Shown here: piece after piece, positions 32,903 to 44,012 of the stretch
Position numbering within the stretch: position 1 is the stretch's first letter
Layout: every line of letters begins with the position of its first letter
Origin: Paraphysomonas bandaiensis
Lineage: Eukaryota; Chrysophyceae
Assembly (NCBI GenBank): GCA_965644295.1
Contig: CBFFRP010000314.1
Span: 1 to 64,000, forward strand
Direction: 5' to 3'
DNA: 64,000 nucleotides
Notes under the pieces: generated by a model
Database searches by the model: none
Told to the model about the DNA's origin: nothing
What the model saw: the letters and a program-made list of their open reading frames with translations, nothing else
Position numbers and translations under genes: made by a program

Positions 32903-33616
32903 TGTTGAGTTCTGCTATATGAGGGCAATCGAAAGCTGTAGTTATAAGGTATTTAAATTACTGTAGTATACAGTTGTAGTCTTGTTAATCGTATTGTGAT
33001 ATATTGAAGGTCTTATTATTTAGCAATAGGCGTTAAAAACTCGTTCCGATATAGTGGCTAGTTGAATGCTAGATCTACTAGTTAGATCTCTACCCATAAC
33101 TAATCAGCACAAATTCTATTATCCTACTATTTAGCGCTACAGAAGCTGCTTGTGTGTCGCCGCAAGCACCAAGGTGCAACCACTTCCGTTCTTAGTGTTG
33201 TGTGTGAGTTTCGCCCTGCTCGTGTGTCTTAGGACTCACTGGCGCGAGTTGTCCGGGGGTCTCCCCTTGGGATTAGGTTCCGCCAGGCTCTGAGGTACAG
33301 GGTTCTGGATTAAGGTCCTGAGAATCGCATTGTGAGAATGAATGACGATAAGTATATAGTGGTAAAACGGAATATAGTGACGAAGTCAGACGTCGTACGA
33401 TAAATGGGTGGTGGTAGAGACAACATGAAATTGATGAATGATAAGAGATATTGATTATAATTCATAATTCTCAGCTTTGAGTAGAAGTTACCTTCTGTTG
33501 TTAAATTAATACTTCTCATATAATGTCAAACTTTGATATTTGTTGAGTAACGGTTACAATTCAAATACCTAGAACTACAGCTTCTTATAATTGCTCACAA
33601 GTAGCAAAACTCAACA
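32903..33616 (+). mobile_element. TGTTGAGTT-family element with inverted termini (copy B), itself interrupted
   Basis: Left end TGTTGAGTTCTGCTATATGA and right end (reverse strand) TGTTGAGTTTTGCTACTTGT are inverted copies over about 55 bp. Removing a 323-bp LINE-like insertion (33000-33322) and one copy of its 13-bp target duplication leaves about 378 bp, colinear with copy A at 4365-4693. Internal ORFs are absent, so it is non-autonomous. A target duplication of its own is not seen. Confidence 0.7.
33000..33322 (-). mobile_element. 5'-truncated LINE-like insertion
   Basis: Inserted into copy B and flanked by a 13-bp duplication AATCGTATTGTGA (32987-32999) / AATCGCATTGTGA (33323-33335), one mismatch. 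Read on the minus strand its body matches the end of the LINE-like element near 60200-60420: AATCCAGAAYCCTGT..., then the conserved GGTTGCACCTTGGTGCTTGC, and finally GCCTATTGCTAAATAATAAG. A shared 3' terminus with variable 5' truncation and a long target duplication are typical of target-primed reverse transcription. Confidence 0.8.
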
Positions 33617-33624
33617 CTACTATC

Positions 33625-33736
33625 CAGGGCTGCGTATCAATTAATTGCAATAATAGTAATTGAGACAACAAGTAATAATTGCAATTGCAATTATAATTGA
33701 CTACAACTTGCGTCAATTAATTGATAAACAGCCTTG
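33625..33736. mobile_element. hAT-type MITE, 112 bp
   Basis: Termini CAGGGCTGCGTATCAATTAA and, inverted, CAAGGCTGTTTATCAATTAA, filled with TAATTG-rich sequence. Flanked by an 8-bp duplication CTACTATC / CTGCTATC (one mismatch). The CAGGGCTG end and 8-bp target site are the hAT superfamily signature. Confidence 0.8.
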
Positions 33737-33744
33737 CTGCTATC

Positions 33745-34543
33745 TATAAGACTAGGCTATAAGCTATAAACCATTATATGGCCATCTCTTTCACATGATG
33801 TTACATTATACGCAAGTGACTCAGTTGAGAAAGGTTGTGTACGTAGTATGTAGGATAGCGAGAATTATAACTAAACTACAACATATAAATTAGGAGACCT
33901 GTATAAATTATAAAATAGTAGAATTTTAATGGAATACAGCACACATACAACGACGACGATGTTAAACTATGCCAACGTTTCAAAGATACGTTTATTGGAA
34001 TGGAAAAAGAATTTTAATCACGGTAATGATTACTGAAATTACACATAATGTTGTATAGTTTTATGTTTCTAAACTAGTAGCTGTAATCAAAGTAGCTCAT
34101 ACTACAATATATTCTTGTTTGGTACATGGTGAACAAACCCATGTCCGATCAATGATATGAGGTCACGTTAAACACATCATATTCATTGTCTGCATTGCCG
34201 CTAAAACAATCCAAACCCTGAGCATCGCGATTACGAACACCATCATTCCTCCATACTTATCAGAGGGTTATGTAAATTTCCAAATATCCATATATACTCA
34301 CATCCATACATTTCCCCTTATACTCATATCCATATACTCATATCCATATATACTCATATCCATATTGCGTCTATATACTATATACTGCAGCTGGCCCCTA
34401 CTTAGTATATGATCATGTAGATTTTCTACGACTCATACACACTCTACGTAGCACTCACTCGATATCACCAGCAAAAACACAAAAGAAATTGGTTGTTTCT
34501 AAAAGTGATTTCTGTGCCGCCATCATTCCACATCACATTGGAT
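33745..34543. other. Intergenic, simple ATATCCATA repeats
   Basis: Mostly AT-rich. 34285-34370 repeats TACTCATATCCATA several times. No gene. Confidence 0.55.
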
Positions 34544-35230
34544 CTACAGCAACAACTTCATACCATCTATTTCAATATTCTTCTTCAAATCATCAATGCC
34601 TTCATCGTCTGCACCAACAATATCACGAAATTTGGCGAAGTCCTTCTCCGTCAGGAGTTTTAGCAATGGTGTTGCAGAGCTGCACATGACCACCGGCTCC
34701 GGCTGGTCTTGATCTCCACTGGGTGCGGCCTCAGTGTCACCAGCCTCATCAACAACATTATTAGCATCTTCCACATCATCAACATTGACACTTATGTCTG
34801 CATGTGACACTATAACAACTTTAATGGTTAATATCACATACTTACTAATGTCAATGGTGTCACTACAACGATTCTCATATTTCCAGTAACATGGGCCGAT
34901 GTTACTGGAAATGTTACAGAAAATCTATAAGGGTGAACACTGCTTAGCAAACAAGGGCTGAGCGTCCTCATATGCTGGACTACGAATAATTTTCTCGCGG
35001 AGGGTATGCTCTTCCTTCTCCTCCTCCATAAGCTGCATCAACTGGCGCTCCAAAGTCTCCCTCCCCTTCTCCTTACGACCATCCTCGTCACCCGCTGCAT
35101 CAAAATGTGCCGGCAGAGTGGCATACCTCGCAGCCATCTCAACAATATCTAGACTCTGTCCAGTGTAATCGAACTTCATGGTCAGGTTTCTTACTGGGAT
35201 TTTTGGTCTACTCGGATAAGCCATAAACAC
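34544..35230 (-). CDS. Hypothetical spliced protein
   Basis: Two exon-like frames on the minus strand. 35230-34930 encodes AYPSRPKIPVRNLTMKFDY, then a stretch of charged helix (ETLERQLMQLMEEEKEEH). 34809-34544 follows a clear TTGTTATAG acceptor and encodes an acidic linker, then LLKLLTEKDFAKFRDIVGAD, ending GMKLLL-stop. The donor joining them is ambiguous (several GT sites near 34930-34960). An upstream exon (35400-35235, with EKAIPYCEDCLQTMR) may belong to it in another phase. No family is recognised. The charged helical composition and lack of hydrophobic segments suggest a soluble protein. Confidence 0.45.
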
Positions 35231-35689
35231 TTTTTATAGGCCACCCGTTTGGCGAGGGTTACGGGCAGGCAATAACTTTGTAATAAAGCAGGAGAGGGAA
35301 AAAACACATGAGGCGACACAAACCCCCGCATAGTCTGCAGGCAATCCTCGCAGTAGGGAATCGCTTTCTCCCTCCATGCAAATATACGCCATTTTTCCAC
35401 TTCAGAGGTAGAGATTAGTCCCTCCGATGGTATAGATACGTCTGATACACTAGACTGGAGACGATTCCCGGATGTCGTATGAGTGTTTGGCTATGGCGAA
35501 GTGTCTTGCCTTGTTTCAGGGTTGTTGGGTTCCTCCCGTATTCTCTGCTGTATACCGGTATTCTAGTATTCTAGACTTTGACATGTGCGGTCATATTACA
35601 CTCCACTGTGCTGAGAGCTATCTGCGTCATATCCTCTTATCCGTGTAAGCTTGTACTTTACACACCCTCTCTGGCAATCTCAATTGAAA

Positions 35690-36287
35690 ATGGACCTTTC
35701 ACACTACCTAGACAAAATTAGGACGGAAATTGAGAAGTCACCCGTCCTAAATAAGTATGCTGAGATGCTTCACGAGAAGACCAGCATCTCCCCAGAGGTG
35801 TTCGTAGTTGGGCTTGGGGTCCTTCTTGCTTTCATGCTGTTTTTCGGTATATTTCCTGGATTTATTTGGTAAGTTAATCTTATAACAGAATATTCATGAA
35901 GTGATGCTGATATCAGTAATGTCGTTGGAGTGGTCTATCCTTTTTACCAGTCCATTAAAATAATTGAAATGAAGCAGAAGGAAGGAGACAAACAATGGTA
36001 AGAGATATGTCGTATCTACCTTTTGAGATAAAATTGTACAATACAGGCTGGTATACTGGGTTGTCTACGGGGTGATAGAATGCTTCGAAACATTTATTAC
36101 TATTATAACCTACTGGATCCCATTCTATTACCCGCTTAAATTAGTTTTTTTGGTGTGGTGCATGCATCCCACTTACAAGGGTGCTACTCTTATTTATTCT
36201 TCGTTTCTGCGGGATTTGCTTCATAAACACATTGATACAGTGGAGTCCATTATTGGTGGCCCCACCGATTCAAAGAAATCGGATTAG
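35690..36287 (+). CDS. REEP/YOP1 (TB2/DP1/HVA22) ER-shaping protein, three exons
   Basis: Reticulon-like hairpin membrane protein that stabilises the curvature of tubular ER. Exons 35690-35868, 35917-35997 and 36047-36287 join in phase to 166 residues (yeast Yop1 has 180). Exon 1 gives a polar helix then VFVVGLGVLLAFMLFFGIF. The join yields NVVGVVYPFYQSIKIIE, then WLVYWVVYGVIECFETF and WIPFYYPLKLVFLVWCMHP, the family core. The C-terminus ends IGGPTDSKKSD and contains an amphipathic helix (SFLRDLLHKHIDTVES). Introns are 48 and 49 nt. The ATG at 35690 is preferred over an in-frame TTG upstream. Confidence 0.95.
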
Positions 36288-36984
36288 CTCCTAAAATCAC
36301 ATCAAGCGTAGGAAGCTCTAATCTACCCAAAAGTTAATAAGAAGTAACTACTAGTATTAAAATATTTACACTAGTGTACTCTTTCCTCGGTTGAATAATT
36401 GAATAGGAGGTGTTATACCCCACTAGCCACTAGCTAAGTTCGTCACTAGAGTCAGCTTCCACCACATTGATAGCGCACAACTGTTGCAATAGAGTGAAGT
36501 CATAGTGTATATTTTTGCATGTTAGTTGAGATTAAATCATTCAGTAGCACACTCTACCTAATATAATTATGAACTTTCTCTTTCCATGAATACAAATTGG
36601 AAGAAGATTTGGGAATCAGCACACCCGGTCGCGACTAATTGATTGTAGAAAACGTAAAGGTGTGAAACATGCTGCAAGCTTACTCATCTATTATTATTCC
36701 AATACTTGCTTTACTTAACTCTATGGTTCTATGGTATTGCCTTTACAATCTCTGGTCTAGAATCTAGACTCTAGACTATAGCCAACGTTGTACAAAGTAT
36801 TACGTAAGAAAATTTAGATTTTATTACTTGCATTGGCGCAAAGGAAATATGTATCCACAGTTTCGCTATTCTCTGCGGCAATTTCGTTTCTACTCCAAGG
36901 GATGTCAATTATGCAATGAAATTGATATCTGTCGGTGTACACGAATTCGCAAACCACATGTGGTTTGCCATAAGATAATCGAAA
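36288..36984. other. Intergenic between convergent genes, nothing recognised
   Basis: AT-rich 3' flanks of the REEP and MTHFR genes. No repeat recurs. Confidence 0.5.
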
Positions 36985-38073
36985 TCAGCTAGAAGCTACC
37001 TCTGCAGTTGCTGACGCCACGCGGTCATCAAATACAGTCTCAGCTGAAACACTGGGGGCAAAGAGACGAACGCCAGATGACTTGAGACTGTCCACGATGC
37101 CAATAGTAACATTTCCCATATTAAGAGTATAGAAGTGGAGTCCGTCAACACCATTAGCGATTAGCTCACGGCACATGTCTGCCCCATATCGAATACCAAT
37201 TGCCTTAGCAGCATCATCATCGGCCGCCGCATCAATTTCTTCCTTCAGGGCCTTTGGCACGCGGGTCTTGCAAAACTTTGTCATGCGGTGGAAACCTCCC
37301 TTGGAAGAGATGCACATAATACCAGGGATAATGGGGATATTAATGCCACGAGCACGGCAGTCCTTCACGAAAGTCAAAAACACAGCATTGTCAAAAAATA
37401 GCTGGGTGATAATGCAATCCGCCCCGGCTTCAACTTTCTGCTGTAGGTAGTCCATCTCAGCTTCGTATGCTGCATCCCGGCACACGAAACGTTCGACTGT
37501 GCCGTCATCATTTACAAACTCTGCAACACGACCAAGCTCGGTGGCACTCAATGAAGACATATCCTCCACGATGCTCATACTGTTAGGGTGGCCCTCAGGA
37601 TATCCGGCCACACTAAGGCAAAAAGTACTACCATGTTCGGCGCGAATGAAGCGAACCAAATCAAGGGCACAGGTGAATCCGCCTTCTACTGCCTCCCAGG
37701 CTTCCTGTCCAGCAGGAGGATCACCGCGCAGTGCAACAATATTCGTGATGCCCTCCTGTTTACAACCTGCCAAGGCATCGATCACCTTCTGTTTCTCCAT
37801 ATTGGTGCACGTCAGGTGCATATTGGGGTTTAGGCCGAATCTCTTCTTCACCTCAGTGCACAGTTCCAAAGTCAGGTCGGAAGTTGATCCACCAGCACCC
37901 CAAGTAAAATCCGTGAACAATGGATTCAGCTTCGATAATTTATTTTCAATGACATTGTAGAGAGTAGTGACTCCCTTCTCTGTTCTGGGAGGGAAAAACT
38001 CAACGGATATCCACACCTCACCCTCAGGCTTAGAGGCAATCAGATCAGATATCTTGGCGCTAACGTTAGTCAT
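36985..38073 (-). CDS. Methylenetetrahydrofolate reductase, catalytic domain only
   Basis: Reduces 5,10-methylene-THF to 5-methyl-THF for methionine synthesis, FAD-dependent. 362 residues from MTNVSAKI; an in-frame upstream extension is rejected because it is unlike the family. Motifs: WISVEFFPPRTEKG (with the catalytic Glu), FTDFTWGAGGSTSD, MHLTCTNM, GITNIVALRGDPP, FCLSVAGYPEGHP, EAGADCIITQLFFDN, IPIIPGIMCI and GVDGLHFYTLN. The whole TIM barrel is present, then about 25 residues. The roughly 300-residue C-terminal domain that senses S-adenosylmethionine in animal and yeast enzymes is absent, so allosteric control would differ. No exon encoding it is seen downstream. Confidence 0.93.
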   Translation of the reverse strand: MTNVSAKISDLIASKPEGEVWISVEFFPPRTEKGVTTLYNVIENKLSKLNPLFTDFTWGAGGSTSDLTLELCTEVKKRFGLNPNMHLTCTNMEKQKVIDALAGCKQEGITNIVALRGDPPAGQEAWEAVEGGFTCALDLVRFIRAEHGSTFCLSVAGYPEGHPNSMSIVEDMSSLSATELGRVAEFVNDDGTVERFVCRDAAYEAEMDYLQQKVEAGADCIITQLFFDNAVFLTFVKDCRARGINIPIIPGIMCISSKGGFHRMTKFCKTRVPKALKEEIDAAADDDAAKAIGIRYGADMCRELIANGVDGLHFYTLNMGNVTIGIVDSLKSSGVRLFAPSVSAETVFDDRVASATAEVASS

Positions 38074-39132
38074 ATTCAGATGATAGAACAGTACCCAAAC
38101 CCAAGCAATTTGATGAAACGAATAGATGTTGCTACAGAATCTGCTTGTGACGTGCAGCACAACCACCACATCCTCACAATATATACGTGTATGTATACCA
38201 GAGTATAACATATTCGTAAAAAACTCCACAACACATATTATCCACACATCTAGATACTGTATGTGGATCTATTCTGTATGTATGTACAGTGTATGTATGT
38301 ACTGTATATATGTACATGGAACAGCCTACAGTGAACGTCGTACAGTACAAAGAGATCAGCTATGTATAAAAAATGCCATATTTTCTTAGCTGATATTTCT
38401 CAATAAAAAGAGGATTTTTCGGCTTTGTGCTGGCATCTGGTGCAGTATCGCTCATAGTTCTCTGAAACTGTAAGTAACTTGAATGTTGTTTGTCCGTTGG
38501 GTGCAGTTAATTTTAAGCAGGGGGGAGGGTATTTCCTTCCAGTGCTGTATGTGAGTATATCATAATGGTCATATCCTCATCAAGGAAGAGGGCGTAAGTG
38601 ACAATGTGTGTCTGGTATATGATAGGACATTATCTCAACACTACGCTGCGTGCATATATATATACACACTCGTCGATAAGATGAGAGTCATTGTTGATGT
38701 TGACAACTTCCACGTATCCTGATATTACATGTGGATAGCTAGAGCTGTCGAAATATGAGTGATGCACGTGTTTAACGCTATGAATTGTTTGCAACCTGTT
38801 AATGGACCTATCATGGACGAAGTCTATTTCACGAAGAGGTGTTCAGTGTATATGATTGTGTTGTGCTCAGTGACTTTGAAACATGCACTTTCGTCTTATA
38901 TAACAAAGTATTTATTAGCTACACTATATCCTTACCCCATTTCTGCACTACCAAGCAAATATTTTGCACTGCTTTCACAATTATGCTGTAAATTACCTAT
39001 AATAAAACATTGCTATCAAGATATGACAGTTACTTCAAATAAGAAAATGGTTAAGAGTGAGATTATATATATGTAACTATAATACTCAGACCTCAGACAA
39101 TTCTCGAAAATAAAAATGTGGGTCCGACTCAA
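38074..39132. other. Intergenic, no gene supported
   Basis: Short TGTATGTA repeats near 38280-38320. A 105-codon plus frame at 38759 has no recognisable features and is not called. Confidence 0.5.
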
Positions 39133-39467
39133 CAGGGCCAGTCAACAATATATTGCAAGCAAAAATAAATAATAATACTTTCAAGACCAATAATAATTAT
39201 TAAATATGTTGCAATATATTGATATATATTGAGCGCTAAGAAGAAGAAATGAGCTCGACCGGTAACTAATTTATTAGTAACTATTAGTAGAGGTTACAAC
39301 ATCATGATGAAAACCCAATGACAATGCAGCAACTACTACTCTAAAAGTGTTCTAACTCTTCGTCACTGTCGTCTTCATTCTTATAATCGGACAATCCATC
39401 ATCGAATTTATAATCAAGAAAATATATTGCAGTTTATTGTAATACAATATATTTTTGACTGGCCCTG
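39133..39467. mobile_element. hAT-like non-autonomous element, 335 bp
   Basis: Termini CAGGGCCAGTCAACAATATA and, inverted, CAGGGCCAGTCAAAAATATA. Flanking 8-mers CGACTCAA / CGAGTCTA match at 6 of 8. The interior is ATTG-rich with no ORF. Confidence 0.7.
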
Positions 39468-39873
39468 CGAGTCTATAACTGTGATTTTATATTTGAAAAC
39501 TAAACTGCGCTTTAAAAAAATTTCCATGAACGGCAAAAAATTAAGATTCAACAATTCTATACATTAGTAGTAACATGCGTAGATCTAGCACAGAGCCCAG
39601 TATATCATAAGAGACCATAAGAGACATTGGGAGCTATCGTAGGTTTGAGTTAAAGAGTATACCATCGTCACTATAAAATTTATTCACTAGTGACAGTGCA
39701 GTATTCTCTGCACTAGTCAAAAATACACAGTATTCATGAGCAAATGTGCACTGTAATCGCACTCTGGTATCATCAGTTTTGAAGACATAAACTTAGAATA
39801 CATGTGATGATACAGCTGGTATAGACTTCAATTTCAGAACACTGAATTCACATGAAATATTAATAGCTATACG

Positions 39874-39990
39874 CAGGGTTGCATAACAATTAATTGGTGA
39901 GAGGTATCCAAAAATAACTGTTCAATTAATCTAGCTGTTATCGGGTTGCAAGCAATTTCTTCACAAGAATAAACTAGACACAACTGAAGT
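39874..39990 (+). repeat. Single hAT-type terminus
   Basis: CAGGGTTGCATAACAATTAA followed by TTGGTGAGAGGTATCC closely matches the left end of the hAT element at 51652. No partner end is found before the LINE-like repeats at 40116. Confidence 0.6.
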
Positions 39991-40115
39991 TCAAACAGAT
40001 AATTTTTGGTTTATTCTGCTGTAAAATCAATGTCAGAATCCTCATCTTCATATTATTATTCATCTTGTACAAACCCACAGCGTAGAAATACTTGATGCAC
40101 AACATCTCCTTTTAT

Positions 40116-40300
40116 ATTGAAAGTCTTATTATTAGCAATAGGCGTTAAAAACCTGCACCAACTTAGTTGCTAGATGAATGCTAGACAAACTACTTAGACC
40201 TCTACCTGTAACTAATCAGTACACACTTTTTTTATCCTACTATTTAACGCTACGGAAGCTGCTTGTGCGTCGCCGCAAGCACCAAGGTCATACATAGCCA
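40116..40300 (-). repeat. LINE-like 3' tail, minus orientation
   Basis: Contains the family tail read backwards: AGTCTTATTATTAGCAATAG, GGCGTTAAAA, ATGAATGCTAGAC, and the conserved core AGCTGCTTGTGCGTCGCCGC. Truncated at about 40300. It faces another copy at 40576-40738. Confidence 0.75.
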
Positions 40301-40575
40301 CTCAGTTGCATCAGTGAAACACATTCTAGGCGTAAGGCGACACACAACCATCTTAACTTTCACTTCCACCACTTGATGCAGATTGAGTCTTGTCACTGCA
40401 ATTTTCATGGGACTTGCAAATTACATTCACCCTGAATCCGATTGGACTTTTTTTCTCCGGTACCTATCACCAGAACACCATGAAAAGGTCGAATCCGACT
40501 TTGTTCCCTGAAGTCAGCAGATGTCATATATCAACATTTTGCTTGCACACATTGTGCTTTGAGTGATAGAGAGCG

Positions 40576-40738
40576 AAAGTGGTTGCACCTTGGTGCTTGC
40601 GGTGACGCACAAGCAGCTTTTGTAGCGTTAAATATAGTAGGATATCAGAGGTAAGCACTAGTTAGTTCAATTGTTTTTGCGACATTTGTTCTGACTCTCA
40701 GACGCCTATTTTGCTAGTAACAGGACATTTATTACTAG
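40576..40738 (+). repeat. LINE-like 3' tail, plus orientation
   Basis: Runs from GAAAGTGGTTGCACCTTGGT through the core and TAGCGTTAAATATAGTAGGA to GACGCCTATTTTGCTAGTAA. Together with 40116-40300 it forms an outward-facing inverted pair separated by about 275 bp. Confidence 0.75.
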
Positions 40739-41436
40739 AATGAAGTAGTTTCAAGAAATCTGTTTACGAAAACGAGGCTATTTGTTTATGTCGTTTATGT
40801 GTGTGTCTTCTGTTTTGCGGAGAGAAAAAAAGCATTTTTGTGGCATGCTAAATCATTCTCTGAATGGAGTAGAGACGTACCTGCAGTATATACTATATAC
40901 TATTAATTCCATCAATAGTATTGGTGAGACGCTTTCTACAGTAATTATAGAGTTGCACTATATTCTTCCCTAGCCCTTGTATATAGTATCTTCAATATAC
41001 TATCTTGTATCAATTATTGTTATAGACTATATTGGTCATTTTCACACAATTAAGATCATTAATAGAAGTTTATTGTAATCAATCTAGATATGCTCTTTTA
41101 TTATATATGCAAACACGATTGAGTGTGTAGTAATGTAAAACATGTCAACAACATGATAATATTTTGTTCATCATGTCAACCACCGCTCAACTTCCGTATC
41201 ATGAATCGGCATGAGACAATACTTCAGTTCCACAGTTATAACTATATAGTATATAGTATATTTGACTACGTATTACTGTTTTTCACATTGTATTTAACGT
41301 ATTCTATATTCGTAATCTAATCAATCTATGCCTCTTCATAAGTAAATTCAAAGATCTTACATTTCCGCACCTGCTAATCTCAAAGCACTTAAAGTTCAGT
41401 ATTTACTTTACATACACTTGGTAAGAATAAAGCAGG
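40739..41436. other. Intergenic with partial LTR-like match
   Basis: On the minus strand around 41140-41300 there is an imperfect, diverged match to the family A LTR (CATGTCAACCACCGCTCAAC, TTCCGTATC..., ATACTTCAGTT, ACTACGTATTACTGTTTTTC). It is probably an old solo LTR fragment. No gene. Confidence 0.6.
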
Positions 41437-44012
41437 CTAAAATTTTAAATCTTCAACACATGTAAGTTCACTGATGGCAGTATTCAGCGTATTGAATATA
41501 TGACTAGCTGCAAAGCTACCTACATCACCTTTTCCTCTTAAGCGAATCGCCAACTCACCATTCTCATGCTCCCTTGCACCCACAACAGCCATAATTGGTA
41601 CGCGCTCCATCTCCGCATTACGAATTTGCTTTCCCAGTCTGTTCGATCCAGAATCCACCTCTACACGTATTCCTTGCATCCTTGCGGCTTTTTTAATTTC
41701 TTGGCAATAAGGCACTACATCGTCGGTTACTGGTAGCAATTTCATATGAACAGGGGCTAGCCAAAGAGGAAAATCGCCAGCAGTATTTTCAATCAGAACC
41801 CCAAAAAACCTTTCTAATGACCCAAGGATCGCCCGATGAATCATGACAGGTCGTCGTTTGGTCGAATCAGAATCAATATATTCCAGGTCAAATCTCTCTG
41901 GAAGATTGAAGTCACACTGAACAGTGGAGCACTGCCATTGGCGACCAATAGCATCACGAATTTTAATATCAATTTTTGGGCCGTAAAAAGCACCTCCACC
42001 TTCATCAACGGTAAATTTCCATTTTTTTCGTATTAATGCTCCTCGGAGAGCATCTGTTGCCTGATTCCAACACTCATCGGTGCCAACACTTTCCTCAGGC
42101 CTTGTGCTCAACATGACATCGAAAGTTTCGAAAGAAAACTTATTGAGAATTTTTTCCGTCAAATTCAACACACCAAGTATTTCGTCCTCCAATTGTGATG
42201 GCAGACAGAAAATATGGGCATCATCTTGCGTGAATCCTCTTACTCGAAACAAGCCATGCAGTGTTCCTGACCTTTCGTAACGATACACAGTACCCATTTC
42301 TGCCCATCGAATGGGCAGATCACGATAGGATCGAAGAGTGTCCTGCAAAAACGATAGGTCACTACAGAATAGAACAAAATATTCCAAAGAACAAAAACTA
42401 AGAATAGGGCGTAACTACCTTGTATACTAAGCAGTGGAAAGGGCAATTCATAGGTTTGATTTGGAAGTGCTGATTCTCAACCTCAATTGGCTGAAACATA
42501 TCCTGTCGATAAAAGTCATGGTGCCCAGATGTTTTCCAGAGATCCAATTGGGCCATATGTGGAGTAGAAAGAAGCTCGTATCCTCCCTACATGTTAATAA
42601 AACATATATTATACTACAGGCCATTATACTACGGGCAATGTACACCATCATATCTCACATTCATATGTTCATCTTTCCAGTAGTCTTCTATGATTCGTTT
42701 AATAATCGTTCCTTTGTTGTGCCAAAAAACAAGCCCCCCTCCAGCCTCCTCTTGAATAGAAAAAAGACCTACAGTTGCAAAACGCAAGTCGGTGCAACAA
42801 TAAAATATCAGGGTCACATTTGATACGCTATGAATAATCAAAAGCCGTACATAAATAGGCATAACGACACTTACCCAACTTTTTCCCTATTGTGCGATGA
42901 TCTCGTCTTTTCGCCTCTTCCAGAAATGCCATATAGGTACTGAGTTGCTCCTCTGTTTCCCACGCCGTGCCATATATCCTCTATTCCAGAGTACAAAAGT
43001 AAAGATAACTCCAATATTGTAGATTCGCATGAGGATATACAGATGCATATAGGACACAATCAGCGCAAAGAGAGAGCGACATATTCTTGTAAATAGTAAT
43101 GTGCAAAACAGTTGCTGTGAATAGTCATCTACAGTAGATTTACCACACCTGTAACATGGGTTTAGTTTCATCACCTCTCCAGTAAGCACCAGCTACACTC
43201 TGTAGCTCAAACGCCTTCGGATTCAGTTCTCCTACACATTTTACCATCTAACTTACAACAAACTGCCCATTTACAATATACTGCTGCATGACAACGATGC
43301 ATACTAAGCACATATATCAGCCAATATGCATTCTTCATTGCTCTACATTATATAGGTATGCGGCGGGCCTACCCATACGAACCTGTAGAGTTCACGTGCG
43401 GCCCAGCGCATAAATCCCACCAACGCTTATCAATATGATACAAGGTTATAGGCTCTGTATCAATGGAATCCAGAATTTCGAGCTTGTAAGGTTCATTCAA
43501 TGCAAGAATACGTGCTCTGTGTAATTTAAATTAAACTCATTCATATGTATATCAATATAACACTCTGCATAGCAAGGTCTAACCTTGCATCCTCTCTAGT
43601 CACTTCTTCGCGCGTAATAGGATAGTTTGATTTGATAATTTTAATCATTTCTTTCTTAATGCGTTTCAAATCAGATTCAGACAGCTGTTTGTCAGGGACA
43701 AAGAAATCATAATAGAACCTGAGAGAGACTGTTAGTCCGCATACACAGACAGACACACAGACAGCATGACCGAGCGTACCCATGCTCTATCCACGGGCCT
43801 ATGGTGACGTTAACATGAGGAAACAGCTTCTGTACAGCCATCGCCATAACATGCGCTGTGCTGTGTCGTATTTTCACTATATGAGGGCTGCTCTCGTTAC
43901 TGGGCAGATCCATAACAGCCTTATTGCTTATCCATGCACTCGACACAGATGCTCTGGCACTCGGGGAAAACCTTGACAGCAGAGTCCCCCGTCGAAGCAA
44001 TGCCATTGACAT
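41437..44012 (-). CDS. Threonyl-tRNA synthetase, organellar type, eight exons
   Basis: Class II synthetase attaching threonine to tRNA-Thr. Exons 44012-43780, 43718-43584, 43516-43383, 43231-43149, 42980-42875, 42768-42659, 42586-42419 and 42342-41437 sum to 624 residues. N-terminus [20 protein letters not shown] is a plausible organelle presequence. Next comes the editing-domain start [20 protein letters not shown], then [10 protein letters not shown] (editing/metal region), [11 protein letters not shown] and [13 protein letters not shown]. The catalytic core has motif 2-type [22 protein letters not shown] and the zinc-ligand context IKPMNCPFH, and motif 3 lies near [15 protein letters not shown]. 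The anticodon-binding domain ends at 41437. The N-terminal TGS domain usual in cytosolic ThrRS is absent. Confidence 0.95.

Noticed and set aside
32903-33616. LTR interpretation of the TGTTGAGTT repeat
   Set aside because: It begins with TGTTG like the LTRs, but its two ends are inverted copies of each other over about 55 bp and it lacks a 5-bp duplication, which fits a DNA element better.
38074-38247. 58-residue N-terminal extension of MTHFR
   Set aside because: It is hydrophobic, unlike the family, and the usual start sequence begins at the Met at 38073. A targeting role is unlikely.
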